Below are positions 1 through 8,592 of a stretch of 15,432 bases of DNA, piece by piece. The stretch covers positions 1 to 15,432 of the forward strand of contig JAAURV010000038.1 of assembly GCA_012032065.1 (NCBI GenBank), in the 5' to 3' direction. Source of the stretch: Hyphomicrobiales bacterium. GTDB lineage: Bacteria; Pseudomonadota; Alphaproteobacteria; Rhizobiales; Aestuariivirgaceae. Below the pieces are notes generated by a model. It was not told the origin of the DNA and made no database searches. It was given only the letters and a program-made list of their open reading frames with translations. Made by a program: the position numbers and the translations under genes. Numbering within the stretch: the first letter of the stretch is position 1; each line of letters opens with the position of its first letter.

Positions 1-419
1 CGCTTTACAAGCGATATCGCAGCGCGGCCCGCCTTGGCGAAGCCCGCCGATGGTTCCGCCGAGCGGGATGTTTGGGGGACGATCGCGGGACTTCACCAAG
101 CTTCGTCTCACACGCGGGAGCGCCGCCTTATCAGATGTATGTGCTGCCGCAGAAGCTCGACAAGCTGATCTATGCCGGGACCACGACTATCCTGTTTACG
201 GTGGTGAATGCGGTGAAGCTTGTTCCCTACTGGGCGCTTGGTATGTTCACTCCAGGAAATCTCAAGACCGCCGCCATGCTTGCGCCAATCGCCGTGGCCG
301 GCACATTTGCGGGCTATCGTCTGGTCAAGGTGCTGCCGGAGAAGCTGTTCTTCCGCCTGGTCGAAGCCTCGCTCTTGCTGGTCTCGCTCAAACTGCTCTA
401 CGACGGTATCATGCACTAA
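1..419 (+). CDS. TauE/SafE (TSUP) family anion permease, 3' part, frame broken
   Basis: This is the C-terminal third of a sulfite exporter TauE/SafE-type membrane permease; the 5' end lies outside the window. The diagnostic stretch FVSHAGAPPYQMYVLPQ, followed by LDKLIYAGTTTI and a membrane helix with NAVKLVPYWALG, is typical of the second half of TSUP proteins. Two further hydrophobic helices follow, up to the TAA at 417-419. The family moves sulfur-containing or organic anions across the inner membrane; the substrate here is unknown. The reading frame is broken: bases 1-90 read in frame 1 and end in VWGTIAGL, whereas FVSHAG reads in frame 3. The expected GFTSF is recovered if two extra bases between about 88 and 107 are ignored. 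I therefore treat it as one gene with two likely insertion errors. A TTG at 72 opens the second frame but is not a credible start. The vWA gene follows after 24 bases. Confidence 0.8.
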   Translation, partial: LYKRYRSAARLGEARRWFRRAGCLGDDRGTSPSFVSHAGAPPYQMYVLPQKLDKLIYAGTTTILFTVVNAVKLVPYWALGMFTPGNLKTAAMLAPIAVAGTFAGYRLVKVLPEKLFFRLVEASLLLVSLKLLYDGIMH

Positions 420-443
420 GCTTCATACGGGAGACAGTCACCC

Positions 444-2085
444 ATGCTTCGCTCGCTCGCCACCATACTCATCGCAGTTTTCCTTGTCTTGCCGGTTTGC
501 GCCGAGGAAGGGCAGCGCGTTATTCTCGTGCTCGATGCATCGGGCTCCATGTGGGGACAGATCAACGGCAAGTCGAAAATGGAAATCGCGAAGGAAGTGG
601 TCGCGAAAGTGGTCGGTACATGGAAGCCTTCCGATGAGTTGGGTCTCGTTGCCTATGGCCATCGCGAGAAGGGCTCCTGCGACGACATTCAGGTTCTCTC
701 CGAGCCAGGCGCGCTCGATGCCAGCGCCTATCTGAAATCCGTCAACGGCCTCAATCCCAAGGGCAAGACGCCGATGACCAAGGCGGTGCGTATGGCGGCC
801 GAGTCGCTCAAATACACCAAGCGCAAGGCAACCGTCATTCTGGTTTCCGACGGCATCGAAACCTGCGGCCTCGATCCTTGCGCGGTGGCGGACGAAATTG
901 AAAGGCTGGGCGTTGAACTCACCGTCCACACCGTTGGCTTCGGCCTCGACGACAAAGGGGCGGTCGCGCAGCTTCAATGTCTCGCGGAGCGCACAGGCGG
1001 CATTGCTGTCACCGCCAACAACGCGGATGAACTTGAGGATGCGTTGAAGAAGACGGTCGCGACCGCGCCTTCGCCGCCGCCTGAACCCGCCGCGCCTGAG
1101 TTCAATCTGATCGGATCGGTCAAGATGGCGGAGAACGCGGAACTGCCGGGAGCCCTATCTCTCCGCCGCATGGGAAGTCCGTCAGGCCGATAGCGCGGGC
1201 GGTCCCGGCGCTTTTGTCACCACGACCTATGGCAAGGAGATCAAGATCAATGTCGAGCCGGGCGATTACGTGATGCTGTTGAATACCGACCTCGTGAAGA
1301 CCGCCGTGCCATTCAAGATCGAAGCCGGGAAGACAGCGGAGATCAAGACACATTTCAATGCCGGTCTGGTGACATTCACCGCTACCTCCGACGGAACCGC
1401 GGCTTTGCAGGACCCGAGTCTTGCCTGGGAGGTGGCCACGCCGGAGGGCACATGGCTCGGCACCAAGTATGGCCCTTCGCAGCCCTTCATGCTCGCGGCC
1501 GGCGATTACAAAGTGAAGCTCACGCTGGGCGCGGCATCTGTCGAACAGCCCTTCGCGGTGGCGCCTGGCGAGAGGAAGACGGTGCAAGTCGCCATGGGTG
1601 CGGGCAAGCTGACACTCTCCGCGATCTTCGCGGAGGGAAGCGAGGCGGCGCCAGACCGGTCGGCCTTCTCGGTTTCGAAAGCCGACCCCTCGGGCGGCAA
1701 GCCCACATGGATCGCCACGCAGTACAATTCGAAGCCCGTCTTCGATCTTCCGGCCGGCACTTACATCGCGACATTCGAGCTCGATCTCGCCAAAGCCGAG
1801 CAACAGGTTGAAGTGAAAGCGGGAACCATCACCGAAGTGGTTCTCAATGCGGGTGCGGGCTACCTCGCCGTCAGTGCGCCTGGCGCCACCGTTATGGAAA
1901 TCCTTTCCGGCGAAAAGGGGCTCGATGGCAAGAACAAGTGGATCACCACCGACTATGCGGAGTCGATCAACAAAGCCGCGAAAGCGGGCGCCTATCTCGT
2001 GCGTGCGAGGAAAGGCGAAGAGTTGATCGGTGAGAAGCTTGTGGAAGTGAAGGCAGGCCAGCGCAGCGAAGTCACGATCCCCTGA
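444..2085 (+). CDS. Secreted von Willebrand factor A domain protein with tandem C-terminal modules (frameshifted)
   Basis: This is a predicted exported protein of about 546 residues once one frame change is repaired. A signal peptide (residues 1-20, ending PVCA before EEGQ) is followed by a vWA domain with an intact metal-ion-dependent adhesion site: DASGS at 31-35, Thr109 in GKTPMT and Asp136 in VSDG. A Pro-rich linker (APSPPPEPAAPE) leads into about four modules of 75-85 residues. These share a W/T-x-Y stretch, a PAG-Y or PGDY turn and a V-x-AG turn, which suggests beta-sandwich repeats. The first frame stops at 1193. The protein continues in the next frame as AAWEVRQADSAGG, and dropping one G from the GGG at 1148-1150 joins the two. 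The ribosome site GGGAGA at 429-434 supports the ATG at 444. The substrate or partner is unknown; a periplasmic or envelope role in protein binding is inferred. Confidence 0.85.
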
Positions 2086-2151
2086 GGAAAGCGCTACATT
2101 CGGGACAATGTTTCGATTGAAGCTTGTTCCGGTTGATCGTATCGCCAGGTG

Positions 2152-3064
2152 ATGGCTCACACATTCCACACCCTCGATGTCTTCACCACGCGCCGCTTCG
2201 GCGGCAATCCGCTCGCCGTCGTTCTCGATGCCGATGGACTGACCACGGCGGAGATGCAAACCGTCACGCGCGAGTTCAATCTCTCCGAAACGGTCTTCGT
2301 CATGAAACCGGAGGACGCGGGCCACACGGCGCGCATCCGCATCTTCCTTCCCGGCGGTGAGATTCCCTTCGCGGGTCATCCCACCGCCGGAACCGCAATT
2401 CTTCTCGCCGAACTCAAGAACAAGCCGGGCTGCAGTTTCGAAACGCTGATCACGCTTGAGGAGAATGCCGGTCTGGTTCCGGTCAAAGTCACGCGCATCG
2501 ACGGATGCCTCACGCGCGATGTTCACGGCTCCAGTGGTTCCCTTCGCCGTAGATTTGCCGCTTCCGTCCAAGCAAACGGTGGCGCAGGCGCTTTTTCTTG
2601 ATCCCGAGGAGATCGGTTTCGATGGCCATGGCCTTGGCCTTTATCAGGGCGGGCCACGCTGCTTCTACGTACCGGTCAAAAGCCGTGCAGCGCTTGCGGG
2701 TTCCAAGGTGATTGAGCCGCACTGGTCCGAAATGATCGGCAAGCTCGGCGTCGAGATGGCCTATCTCTTCACGCGGGGCGGGGACAATCCGAAGACGGCA
2801 TTCCGCTCGCGCATGTACGCGCCGACCGTTGGCATCCCGGAGGACCCAGCTACAGGCGGCGCTACAGCTATTCTCGCGGCCCATCTCTTGGGCGCGGAGA
2901 ATCTTGGACCCGGCACACATAAATATGAGCTGGAACAGGGCTACGAGATGGGCCGTCCCTCCGATCTTCATCTCGAAATCGATGTCGCGGGCGAAGCCAT
3001 ATCCGCGGTAAGAGTGGCGGGGAGTGCCGTGCGGGTGTCGCAGGGCACGATCGTCATCCGTTAG
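2152..3064 (+). CDS. PhzF-family epimerase/isomerase (frameshifted)
   Basis: This PhzF-like protein (diaminopimelate-epimerase fold) has about 303 residues after one repair, the normal size for the family. The N-terminus HTFHTLDVFTTRRFGGNPLA is the family signature. LSETVFV carries the Glu that corresponds to the catalytic Glu of PhzF, GEIPFAGHPTAGTA is the first substrate loop, and GIPEDPATGGATA is the matching loop of the second half. Most family members have an unknown small-molecule substrate, so phenazine synthesis should not be assumed; no other phenazine gene is present. The frame changes near 2503-2506: the first frame reads TRIDG and the next reads ASRAMFTAPVVPF, so one extra base there would explain it. 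A GTG at 2149 directly precedes the ATG at 2152; I prefer the ATG from the family N-terminus. It lies 66 bases after the vWA stop and only 8 bases before the next gene. Confidence 0.88.
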
Positions 3065-3072
3065 GCCGCCCC

Positions 3073-3489
3073 ATGCACACGCTGATTCTCATCCTCCACA
3101 TCATGGTCATCGCACTTGGCACGGGTTTGAGCTTCTCGAACCTCGTCAACACGCGTCTTGCTGAAGGCAAGAGCGGCGAGATGGCGAAGGGTCTCGGACT
3201 TCAACGGATGACCATCGCGAAGATCGGCGATGGTGTGATTGCGCTGATCTGGATCACCGGGCTGGCGCTGCTGTGGCTCCGCGGCGGCGTGTCCGATCCA
3301 TGGTTCCACGCGAAGCTGGCCTTCGTCGTGCTGCTCACCGTTTCCCATGCGATGGCTCGGCGCACCGGCGGGCAGTTGGCGCGCACTGGAAACATGGCGC
3401 TGTTGTCGAGCCTTCAGCTTTTCATCGCTGGAGTTTTCGTCTCGGCGCTCGCCAGCATTCTGTTCGCGATGCTGGCATTCCACGGCTGA
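3073..3489 (+). CDS. Small four-helix integral membrane protein (CopD/DUF2269/HemJ-like)
   Basis: This 138-residue protein has four strongly hydrophobic segments: about residues 3-24 (ILILHIMVIALGTG), 54-71 (GVIALIWITGLALLWL), 81-95 (KLAFVVLLTV) and 110-135 (LLSSLQLFIAGVFVSALASIL). A His near the start of the first helix and FHAKLAF before the third resemble the layout of CopD, HemJ and DUF2269-type inner membrane proteins. I cannot choose between them, and no metal- or heme-binding role is proven. It begins 8 bases after the PhzF stop and is probably co-transcribed with it. Its stop is 9 bases from the stop of the convergent small gene at 3499. Confidence 0.75.
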   Translation: MHTLILILHIMVIALGTGLSFSNLVNTRLAEGKSGEMAKGLGLQRMTIAKIGDGVIALIWITGLALLWLRGGVSDPWFHAKLAFVVLLTVSHAMARRTGGQLARTGNMALLSSLQLFIAGVFVSALASILFAMLAFHG

Positions 3490-3498
3490 CGAAGAAAG

Positions 3499-3747
3499 CT
3501 ACTCGATATTGAACGTCGCCTTGGCCTCGGCGGTGACGGCGAGGCCTTCTTCCTCATTGCCGGCGCCGCAGAGCTGGACGGCCTGATTGCGCATGTCCTC
3601 GAGCTGGGCGCGCTGCTCGGTGTCGAGCGAGTTGGCGGTTAGCAGGGCGTCGATCTTGGCCACATCGTCCTGGCATTGGCCGGCCGTAGCGGCATTTCCG
3701 CTGGTTGTCAGCGCCACCAAGAAGGCGGCTGCAAAGAGCTTTTTCAT
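3499..3747 (-). CDS. Small secreted two-cysteine protein (paralogue A)
   Basis: This is an 82-residue predicted exported protein. The start MKKLFAAAFLVALTTSGNA is a clear signal peptide; the frame stays open further upstream, but the extra residues are not signal-like, so I use the ATG at 3745-3747. The mature part begins near AGQCQDDVAKIDALL and is mostly helical. It has one Cys near the N-terminus and a second in QLCGAG. It shares the pattern C-x(2-3)-(D/M)-x-(A/G)-KID with the proteins at 8593 and 8339, so these form one local family. Function unknown; a periplasmic location is inferred. It is convergent with the membrane protein gene at 3073 and lies downstream of the sugar importer genes on the same strand, 133 bases after the last permease. 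Confidence 0.72.
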   Translation of the reverse strand: MKKLFAAAFLVALTTSGNAATAGQCQDDVAKIDALLTANSLDTEQRAQLEDMRNQAVQLCGAGNEEEGLAVTAEAKATFNIE

Positions 3748-3880
3748 TGTCGTGGATCCGGTTCTGAAATTGCCGTTGATGACGCAGGTATGCTCGCGAC
3801 ACGCGAAAAAAGTGTGGCCAAAGAGTGCCTTGGCGGGGGCGCTCACGAACATTTGGCGGCTGCGGCTTTCCCGCAACAGG

Positions 3881-4822
3881 TCAGCGGGCTTCCCTCTCGC
3901 CCCCGGCGGCGGCGATGACGGCGATGATGATAAGCCCGGTCAGGATCAGCCGGATCCCCGCGCTGGCGCCGAACGTGTTGAGCATGGTGACCAGCAGATA
4001 CATGAACAGCGCCGCGCCCCAGATGCCCGGCACATTGGCGCGGCCACCCGCCACCGAGGTGCCGCCGATCACCACAACGGCAATCGAAGCGAGCAGGAAT
4101 TCCTCGCCCATGTTCAGTGCCGCGCCGCCGGAGAACCCCGAGAGCATGATGCCGCATACTCCCGCGAGCAGGGCGCTCAGAACATAGGTGGCGAAGCGCG
4201 TTGCATCCACTTTCAGCCCCGCCAGCCATGCTGCCCGCGCATTCTGGCCCACGGCCAGCACGGTTCGCCCATAGACCGTCCGCCGCAGCATCACGGCAAG
4301 CACAATGCTCAGAAGAAGGACAAGGACAGCGGCGAGCGGAATGCCAAAGACCCGCGTCGTGGCAAAGTCGGCCAATGGCGGCGGCGGCTTGATGCGGATG
4401 CCCCGGCCATAGGATATGGCGGTCGAGAGCACCAGAAACGCCGACGACAGTGTCGCGATGATCGGCGGAATGCGGAGCAGCCGGATCAAACCATAGTTGA
4501 ACACGCCCACCGCCAGGCTCGCACTCAATGCCGCCGCGATGCCGATCAGCAAACGCGCACTGTCCGTGTCCATCACCTTCATGGCCACCACGCCCGAGAG
4601 TGTGATTGTCGCCGGGATCGAGAGGTCCACATTGCCGGGGCCTGTGGTGATGACCATCATCTGGCCCAGGCCAACGATGATGGTGAAGGTGGCGAATGAG
4701 AGCGCGGCAGTCATAATTTCGCCCGCACCCTGGCCCCGCGTGAAGGCAATTGTCGCCAGCCACACCGCCAATGCCGCGATGAATGACCAGACCCAGGCTT
4801 CGCCGAACATCTTGCGGATCAT
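3881..4822 (-). CDS. Sugar-type ABC transporter permease 2 (BPD_transp_2 family)
   Basis: This 313-residue inner membrane permease resembles the RbsC/XylH group. The early motif TTGPGNVDLSIPATITLSG matches the family's 'GGIDLSVG' region. The stretch from ASIAVVVIGGTSVAGGRANVP onward is the conserved cytoplasmic loop that contacts the ATPase. About eight to ten hydrophobic helices are visible. The start MIRKMFGEAW (ATG at 4820-4822) overlaps the stop of permease 1 by an ATGA, indicating translational coupling. The frame stays open far upstream, but that extension is only the alternative frame of permease 1. This is the last gene of the importer operon, and the frame is intact. Confidence 0.92.
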   Translation of the reverse strand: MIRKMFGEAWVWSFIAALAVWLATIAFTRGQGAGEIMTAALSFATFTIIVGLGQMMVITTGPGNVDLSIPATITLSGVVAMKVMDTDSARLLIGIAAALSASLAVGVFNYGLIRLLRIPPIIATLSSAFLVLSTAISYGRGIRIKPPPPLADFATTRVFGIPLAAVLVLLLSIVLAVMLRRTVYGRTVLAVGQNARAAWLAGLKVDATRFATYVLSALLAGVCGIMLSGFSGGAALNMGEEFLLASIAVVVIGGTSVAGGRANVPGIWGAALFMYLLVTMLNTFGASAGIRLILTGLIIIAVIAAAGGEREAR

Positions 4823-5746
4823 CTGCGGTCTCCGTAGGTCACCAGCGCGCGGAGCGCCAGAACGACGATGAGGATCGCGCCTTGCGCGCCAATCTGCCAG
4901 TCGGGAGAGATCCTGAGAAAGATGAGGAACGATCCGGCGAGCGCCAGCGTCAGCGCGCCGACGACGGCCCCCATGGGCGATACGCGCCCGCCGATGAATT
5001 CGCCGCCGCCCAGGATCACGCCGGCAATGGAAAAGAGCGTGTAGCGGTCCGCCACATGGGCATCGCCCGATGTGGTGAGGCCCAGCAGCGCCAGCCCGGA
5101 CAGCACGCCAAACAATCCGGCGAGAGCGTACATCGCCATCTTGGTCTTGAGCATGGACCAGCCCGCGCGAGTCATCGCCTTGGCGTTTCCGCCGGCGCCG
5201 CGCGCGACCACGCCATAAGACGACAGCATCAGCGCCAGATGCACCGCGAGGCCGATCACGACAGCGGCAACGATGGGAAACGGAACCAGCGGAAGCTGCA
5301 CGCCCATGATCGCCTTCAGCCAGTCCGGCGCCTTGCCTCCGGGCGAGGGGAGAATGAGGATCGCAATTCCCAGCCAAACAAATGAAAGCCCGAGCGTCAC
5401 CACAATCGAAGGCAGGTTTCGAAGATGGATCAGTGCGCCAATCGCCGCATAAGCCGCAATGAGCGCGAGCAGCGCGAGCACGCCCAGTGCGGGCGTGTCC
5501 AGCAGAAGCGTCGCGCCGATGCAGCTCACCAGCCCTACGAAGGGTCCAATCGACAGGTCGAGATCGTTCACCGTGATCACGAACATCTGGGCGATGGTGG
5601 CGAGCGCAATCGGCACGGCATATTGCAGCATCAGATTGAGACCGAAGTAGCTCATGGTTCTGGGCTGCACATAGAAGGTGGCGGCCAGCACGACGGCGAG
5701 CGACAGGAAAGGGCAGGGCGGCGCGCAGTGTGCTCCGGCTCATCAT
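4819..5746 (-). CDS. Sugar-type ABC transporter permease 1 (BPD_transp_2 family, frameshifted)
   Basis: This is the first membrane subunit of the importer, about 308 residues after repair. Family features are ITVNDLDLSIGPFVGLVS and the C-terminal GVILGGGEFIGGRVSPMG loop. The start ATG at 5744-5746 overlaps the ATPase stop as ATGA. From this ATG the frame reads MMSRSTLRAALPF and then turns into an Arg-rich, non-membrane sequence. One base to the side, the sequence reads LSLAVVLAATFYVQPRTMSY, a normal first helix. One extra base near 5706-5710 explains this. An internal ATG at 5689-5691 would give a 290-residue protein lacking most of helix 1, which I consider less likely. It should pair with permease 2 as a heterodimer. 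Confidence 0.9.
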
Positions 5747-7185
5747 GCGGCAGACTCCGCGAAGGAAGCCTGGAGCACGCGCTCCTCGGTCAATTCCTTG
5801 GGGCCGAGTTCGGCGGAAATCGCGCCATTGCGGAACACAAAGGCGCGGTGGCAGTGAGAGAGTTCCTCGATTTCGGTCGTATACCAGACGAAGGTCCGGC
5901 CCTTCGCCGCTTCGGCGCGGATCATGCCGTAGACTTCGAGCTTGGTTCCGACATCGACGCCGCGCATCGGATCGTCCATCAGGATGATCGAGGCATCGGA
6001 GGCCAAAGCCCTCGCGAATAGTGCCTTCTGCTGATTGCCGCCCGATAATGTGAGAATGTTGTTGTCCATGTCCGGCGTGCGGATGCCGATTGCCTCGCGC
6101 CAGTGCCGCGCCATGCCGGTTTCGCGCGCCAGATCGATCAGTCCGTTTTTACGAAGCGCCTTAAGCGAACGCACCGTGACGTTCCGCGCAATCGACCAGA
6201 GAGCAAAGATTCCATCCGACTGCCGGTCGCCCGCGATGAACGCCACCGCGCCTTTCACATTCGCTTCGCGTCCGGAGAAGAGCTGCAACAGCATCCGCGT
6301 CTGGCCATGACCCGCGAGGCCTGCCAGCCCGACAATCTCGCCTCTCATCGCAACAAACTCGTGCGCCACAGGCGATGTCATGGGATGCGCACGGATCACT
6401 TCCTCGCCGCTTGCCGCTTGAGACGGGGCAGCTGCGGCAGCCGGTGCATGCTCGCTTCCCATGGCCGCGACGAGAGATGCGCGCGAGAAATCCTTCGCGG
6501 GCCGCTCGGCGACGGTCTTGCCATCCTTCATCACCACGATCCGGTGGCTCGCGCCGATGATGTCTCCCAGCAGATGCGAAATGAGGATGATGGAGGTTCC
6601 GCGCGCGGTTTCCTTTGCGATGTAGGCAAGAAGCTGCGCCGCGGTCACGGCATCGAGAGAAGACGTCGGCTCATCGAGGATCGCCAGCCGCAGCGGTTCG
6701 CTGGTTACCGTGAACGCGCGTGCAATCTCCGCCATCTGGCGCTGGCCGATTGGCAGGTCCGCCACTTCCGAATCCACGTCAATGCCATGGCCGGGAAAAA
6801 TCTCATCCAGCTTCACGGAGATGAGCGCGCGTGCTTTCCGCTTCCAGCCAAACCCGCGCAGCGCGCCATGTACCACGCGGGTGTTCTCCGTCACGGTCAA
6901 GTTGGGGCAGAGCGAGAGCTCCTGGAATACGCAGCGAATGCCCCGTGCGCGCGACAATGCCGGGGACCATGGACCGTCGATCGCCGTGCCACCCACCTCA
7001 AGACCGCCCTTGTCCGGCGCGAGCGTGCCGGTCAGCACATGCATGAGCGTGGATTTGCCCGCGCCATTGTGGCCGACAAGCCCCAGGCATTCGCCAGCGC
7101 CGACGTTCAGATCGACTCCGCCCAAGGCGCGGACGGCGCCGAAAGATTTTTCGACGCCGTCCAGTCTGATAGCCGTCCCGTTCAA
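5743..7185 (-). CDS. Sugar-type ABC transporter ATPase with two nucleotide-binding domains
   Basis: This is a 480-residue double ATPase of the RbsA/XylG/MglA type. Domain 1 has Walker A GHNGAGKST (38-46), Q-loop VFQELS, a signature LPIGQRQ (144-150) in place of LSGGQ, Walker B LAILDEPTSSLD (167-178) and switch His in ISHLL. Domain 2 (from about 265) has a degenerate Walker A GLAGHGQTR without the Lys, signature LSGGNQQK (380-387) and ILMDDPMRGVDVG with Asp where Glu is usual. A weak second domain is normal for this family, so only site 1 is likely to hydrolyse ATP well. An Ala-rich linker of about 25 residues joins the domains. The start is a TTG at 7183-7185, three bases after the binding-protein stop, with only a weak ribosome site. 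The frame is intact. Confidence 0.94.
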   Translation of the reverse strand: MNGTAIRLDGVEKSFGAVRALGGVDLNVGAGECLGLVGHNGAGKSTLMHVLTGTLAPDKGGLEVGGTAIDGPWSPALSRARGIRCVFQELSLCPNLTVTENTRVVHGALRGFGWKRKARALISVKLDEIFPGHGIDVDSEVADLPIGQRQMAEIARAFTVTSEPLRLAILDEPTSSLDAVTAAQLLAYIAKETARGTSIILISHLLGDIIGASHRIVVMKDGKTVAERPAKDFSRASLVAAMGSEHAPAAAAAPSQAASGEEVIRAHPMTSPVAHEFVAMRGEIVGLAGLAGHGQTRMLLQLFSGREANVKGAVAFIAGDRQSDGIFALWSIARNVTVRSLKALRKNGLIDLARETGMARHWREAIGIRTPDMDNNILTLSGGNQQKALFARALASDASIILMDDPMRGVDVGTKLEVYGMIRAEAAKGRTFVWYTTEIEELSHCHRAFVFRNGAISAELGPKELTEERVLQASFAESAA

Positions 7186-7188
7186 GCC

Positions 7189-8199
7189 CTATTTGCCCGC
7201 GACGACCTTGGCCGCGTCTTCCATCGAGTATTCGACGTTGGCGACGCCGCCTTTCTCTGTCGTGGCGAGATTGGCTTCGAGATTGGCCTGGTCGATGCGC
7301 AGGAACGGCACCGTCAAATCCTTCGGCACTTCCTTGCCGTCGAGGATCATCTGCGCCACCCAAAACGCGAGCGTTGAAACGCCGGGCGCGATCGAGACCG
7401 ACATGGTCTCGTAACCGTTGGCGTCCTTCTGCTCCTTCCACCATTGCAGCTCGTCCTGGCGGTTGCCCATGATGATGAGCGGCGTCGGCCTGCCAGCAGC
7501 TGCGAAAGCCTGTGCCGCGCCATACCCGTCGCCGCCTTGCGTCACCACGGCCTTGATTTCGGGCAGGGAAGGCAGAATGCCCGAAACCGCCTTCTGCGCC
7601 ACTTCCTGGGCCCAGTCGCCATGCACCGAACCGGAGATCTTGAATTGCGGGAACTTCTCCGCACCGCGGTGAATGCCCTTGGAGATCTCATCGTCCACGA
7701 ACACGCCGGCAAGGCCTCTGATTTCAAGCAGATTGCCGCCGTCCTTCATCTTTTCGTTGAGATAGTCGAGCTGAACTTCGCCCATCTTGGCGAAGTCGAC
7801 GGCGATCCGCCAGGCGCATGGCTCGGTCACGATGCCGTCGAAGGAGACGACGATGATGCCCGCGTCGCAGGCCTGCTTCACTGCGCCATTCAGAGCGTCC
7901 GGCGAGGCGGCATTGACAACGATGGCGTGATAGCCTTGCAGGATCAGGTTCTGAATCTGCGCGGCCTGTTCCGTCACCTGGTTCTCCGAGGTGGTGAAGG
8001 GGTCGGCCGCGGCGACGATACCGTCGGCGACGGCTTGTTTCGTCACCTTGTCCCAGCTCCGCAGCATCGCCTGACGCCACGAATTTCCGGCGTAGTTGTT
8101 GGAGAGCGCGATTTTCTTGTCCTTGGTATCCGCGAAGGCAGTGCTTGCGGCAAGGAGCGCGGCAACAGCGGCCGCGCAGGCGAGCGATTTCCTGATCAT
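7189..8199 (-). CDS. Periplasmic sugar-binding protein of an ABC importer (Peripla_BP_4 type)
   Basis: This is a 336-residue precursor. The signal peptide MIRKSLACAAAVAALLAAST ends near AFA-DTKDKK. The mature protein has the two-lobe LacI/ribose-binding-protein fold: KKIALSNNYAGNSWRQAM in strand 1, the Q-rich AAQIQNLILQGYHAIVVNAAS, and SFDGIVTEPCAW near the hinge. It delivers a ligand to the ATPase and permeases that follow. The fold suggests a sugar, but no specific substrate can be read from the sequence. GGAGG at 8206-8210, seven bases before the ATG at 8197-8199, supports this start; the frame stays open to 8310, but the extra residues do not resemble a signal peptide. As first gene of the operon, it is followed after three bases by the ATPase. 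Confidence 0.93.
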   Translation of the reverse strand: MIRKSLACAAAVAALLAASTAFADTKDKKIALSNNYAGNSWRQAMLRSWDKVTKQAVADGIVAAADPFTTSENQVTEQAAQIQNLILQGYHAIVVNAASPDALNGAVKQACDAGIIVVSFDGIVTEPCAWRIAVDFAKMGEVQLDYLNEKMKDGGNLLEIRGLAGVFVDDEISKGIHRGAEKFPQFKISGSVHGDWAQEVAQKAVSGILPSLPEIKAVVTQGGDGYGAAQAFAAAGRPTPLIIMGNRQDELQWWKEQKDANGYETMSVSIAPGVSTLAFWVAQMILDGKEVPKDLTVPFLRIDQANLEANLATTEKGGVANVEYSMEDAAKVVAGK

Positions 8200-8301
8200 G
8201 TCAGTCCTCCCATGGCACGGCCGCACCTTTGTCAGCCGGCTCGGAAGGAATAAATCATACAATTGGCGAGGCGACAATCGTGCCCCGCCGCAACATCGGT
8301 A

Positions 8302-8318
8302 AAGCGGCATTGCCGCTT
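8302..8318 (-). terminator. Short hairpin after the truncated small gene
   Basis: AAGCGGC and GCCGCTT form a perfect 7-bp stem with a 3-base loop. On the minus strand it lies 20 bases after the stop at 8339 and is followed by TTTACC, a poor T-tract. It could end transcription of the small secreted genes before the importer operon. Nothing else is recognisable between 8211 and 8338 except a weak TATGAT/TTTATT-like stretch near 8248-8262. Confidence 0.35.
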
Positions 8319-8338
8319 CTGCATGGGTGCGTGGCGAA

Positions 8339-8491
8339 TTAGATGCCGCGCAACTTCATGGCTTCGTCGATCTTGCCCATGAGCGCCGGGCATTGGCCCG
8401 CAAAAGCAGATCCGGCGAGACCCAACGACAGCGCGGCGGCGAAAGCAACTCTCTTCTGAAGTACCCCCCGGAGTGGGACGCCACAAAGCAA
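8339..8491 (-). pseudogene. Truncated copy of the small secreted cysteine protein (paralogue C)
   Basis: The minus strand encodes RVAFAAALSLGLAGSAFA, a good signal-peptide core, followed by GQCPALMGKIDEAMK and then LRGI and a stop. This matches the first half of the protein at 8593 (DCAGDLAKIDEAMK) and then ends, so about 40 residues of the usual C-terminal half are missing. No ATG or GTG in frame precedes the signal peptide; the only nearby option is a TTG at 8489-8491, with a G6 run in between at 8465-8470. I read it as a decayed paralogue. A very short secreted peptide is the alternative. Confidence 0.5.
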
Positions 8492-8548
8492 ATCCGCCGG
8501 AACGATGGCGACTGTTCCAGCGGGCAGTAAAGTTGCTGATGCACCAGG

Positions 8549-8575
8549 TTCTCCCGGGCATAACGCCCGGGAGAA
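8549..8575 (-). terminator. Perfect 11-bp inverted repeat after the small secreted gene
   Basis: TTCTCCCGGGC and GCCCGGGAGAA form a perfect 11-bp stem around the loop ATAAC. It starts 17 bases after the stop of the gene at 8593 on the minus strand and lies before the truncated paralogue. There is no T-tract, so it may act as an mRNA 3'-end stabiliser or weak terminator rather than a classic intrinsic terminator. It is symmetric and could work on either strand. Confidence 0.5.
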
Positions 8576-8592
8576 TGCCACGGTTTCCCGCG

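Noticed and set aside
1120..2571. Long minus-strand frame of 483 codons opposite the vWA and PhzF genes
   Set aside because: It is antisense to two well-supported genes, has biased Arg/Gly/His-rich composition and no recognisable domain; a GC-rich shadow.
3881..5746. A 621-residue frame that would fuse the two permeases
   Set aside because: The upstream half is an Arg-rich shadow frame of permease 1 after a frame change; permease 2 starts at 4822 with an ATGA overlap.
6103..7377. Long plus-strand frame of 424 codons opposite the ABC ATPase
   Set aside because: It is antisense to clear Walker motifs; low-complexity composition typical of shadow frames.
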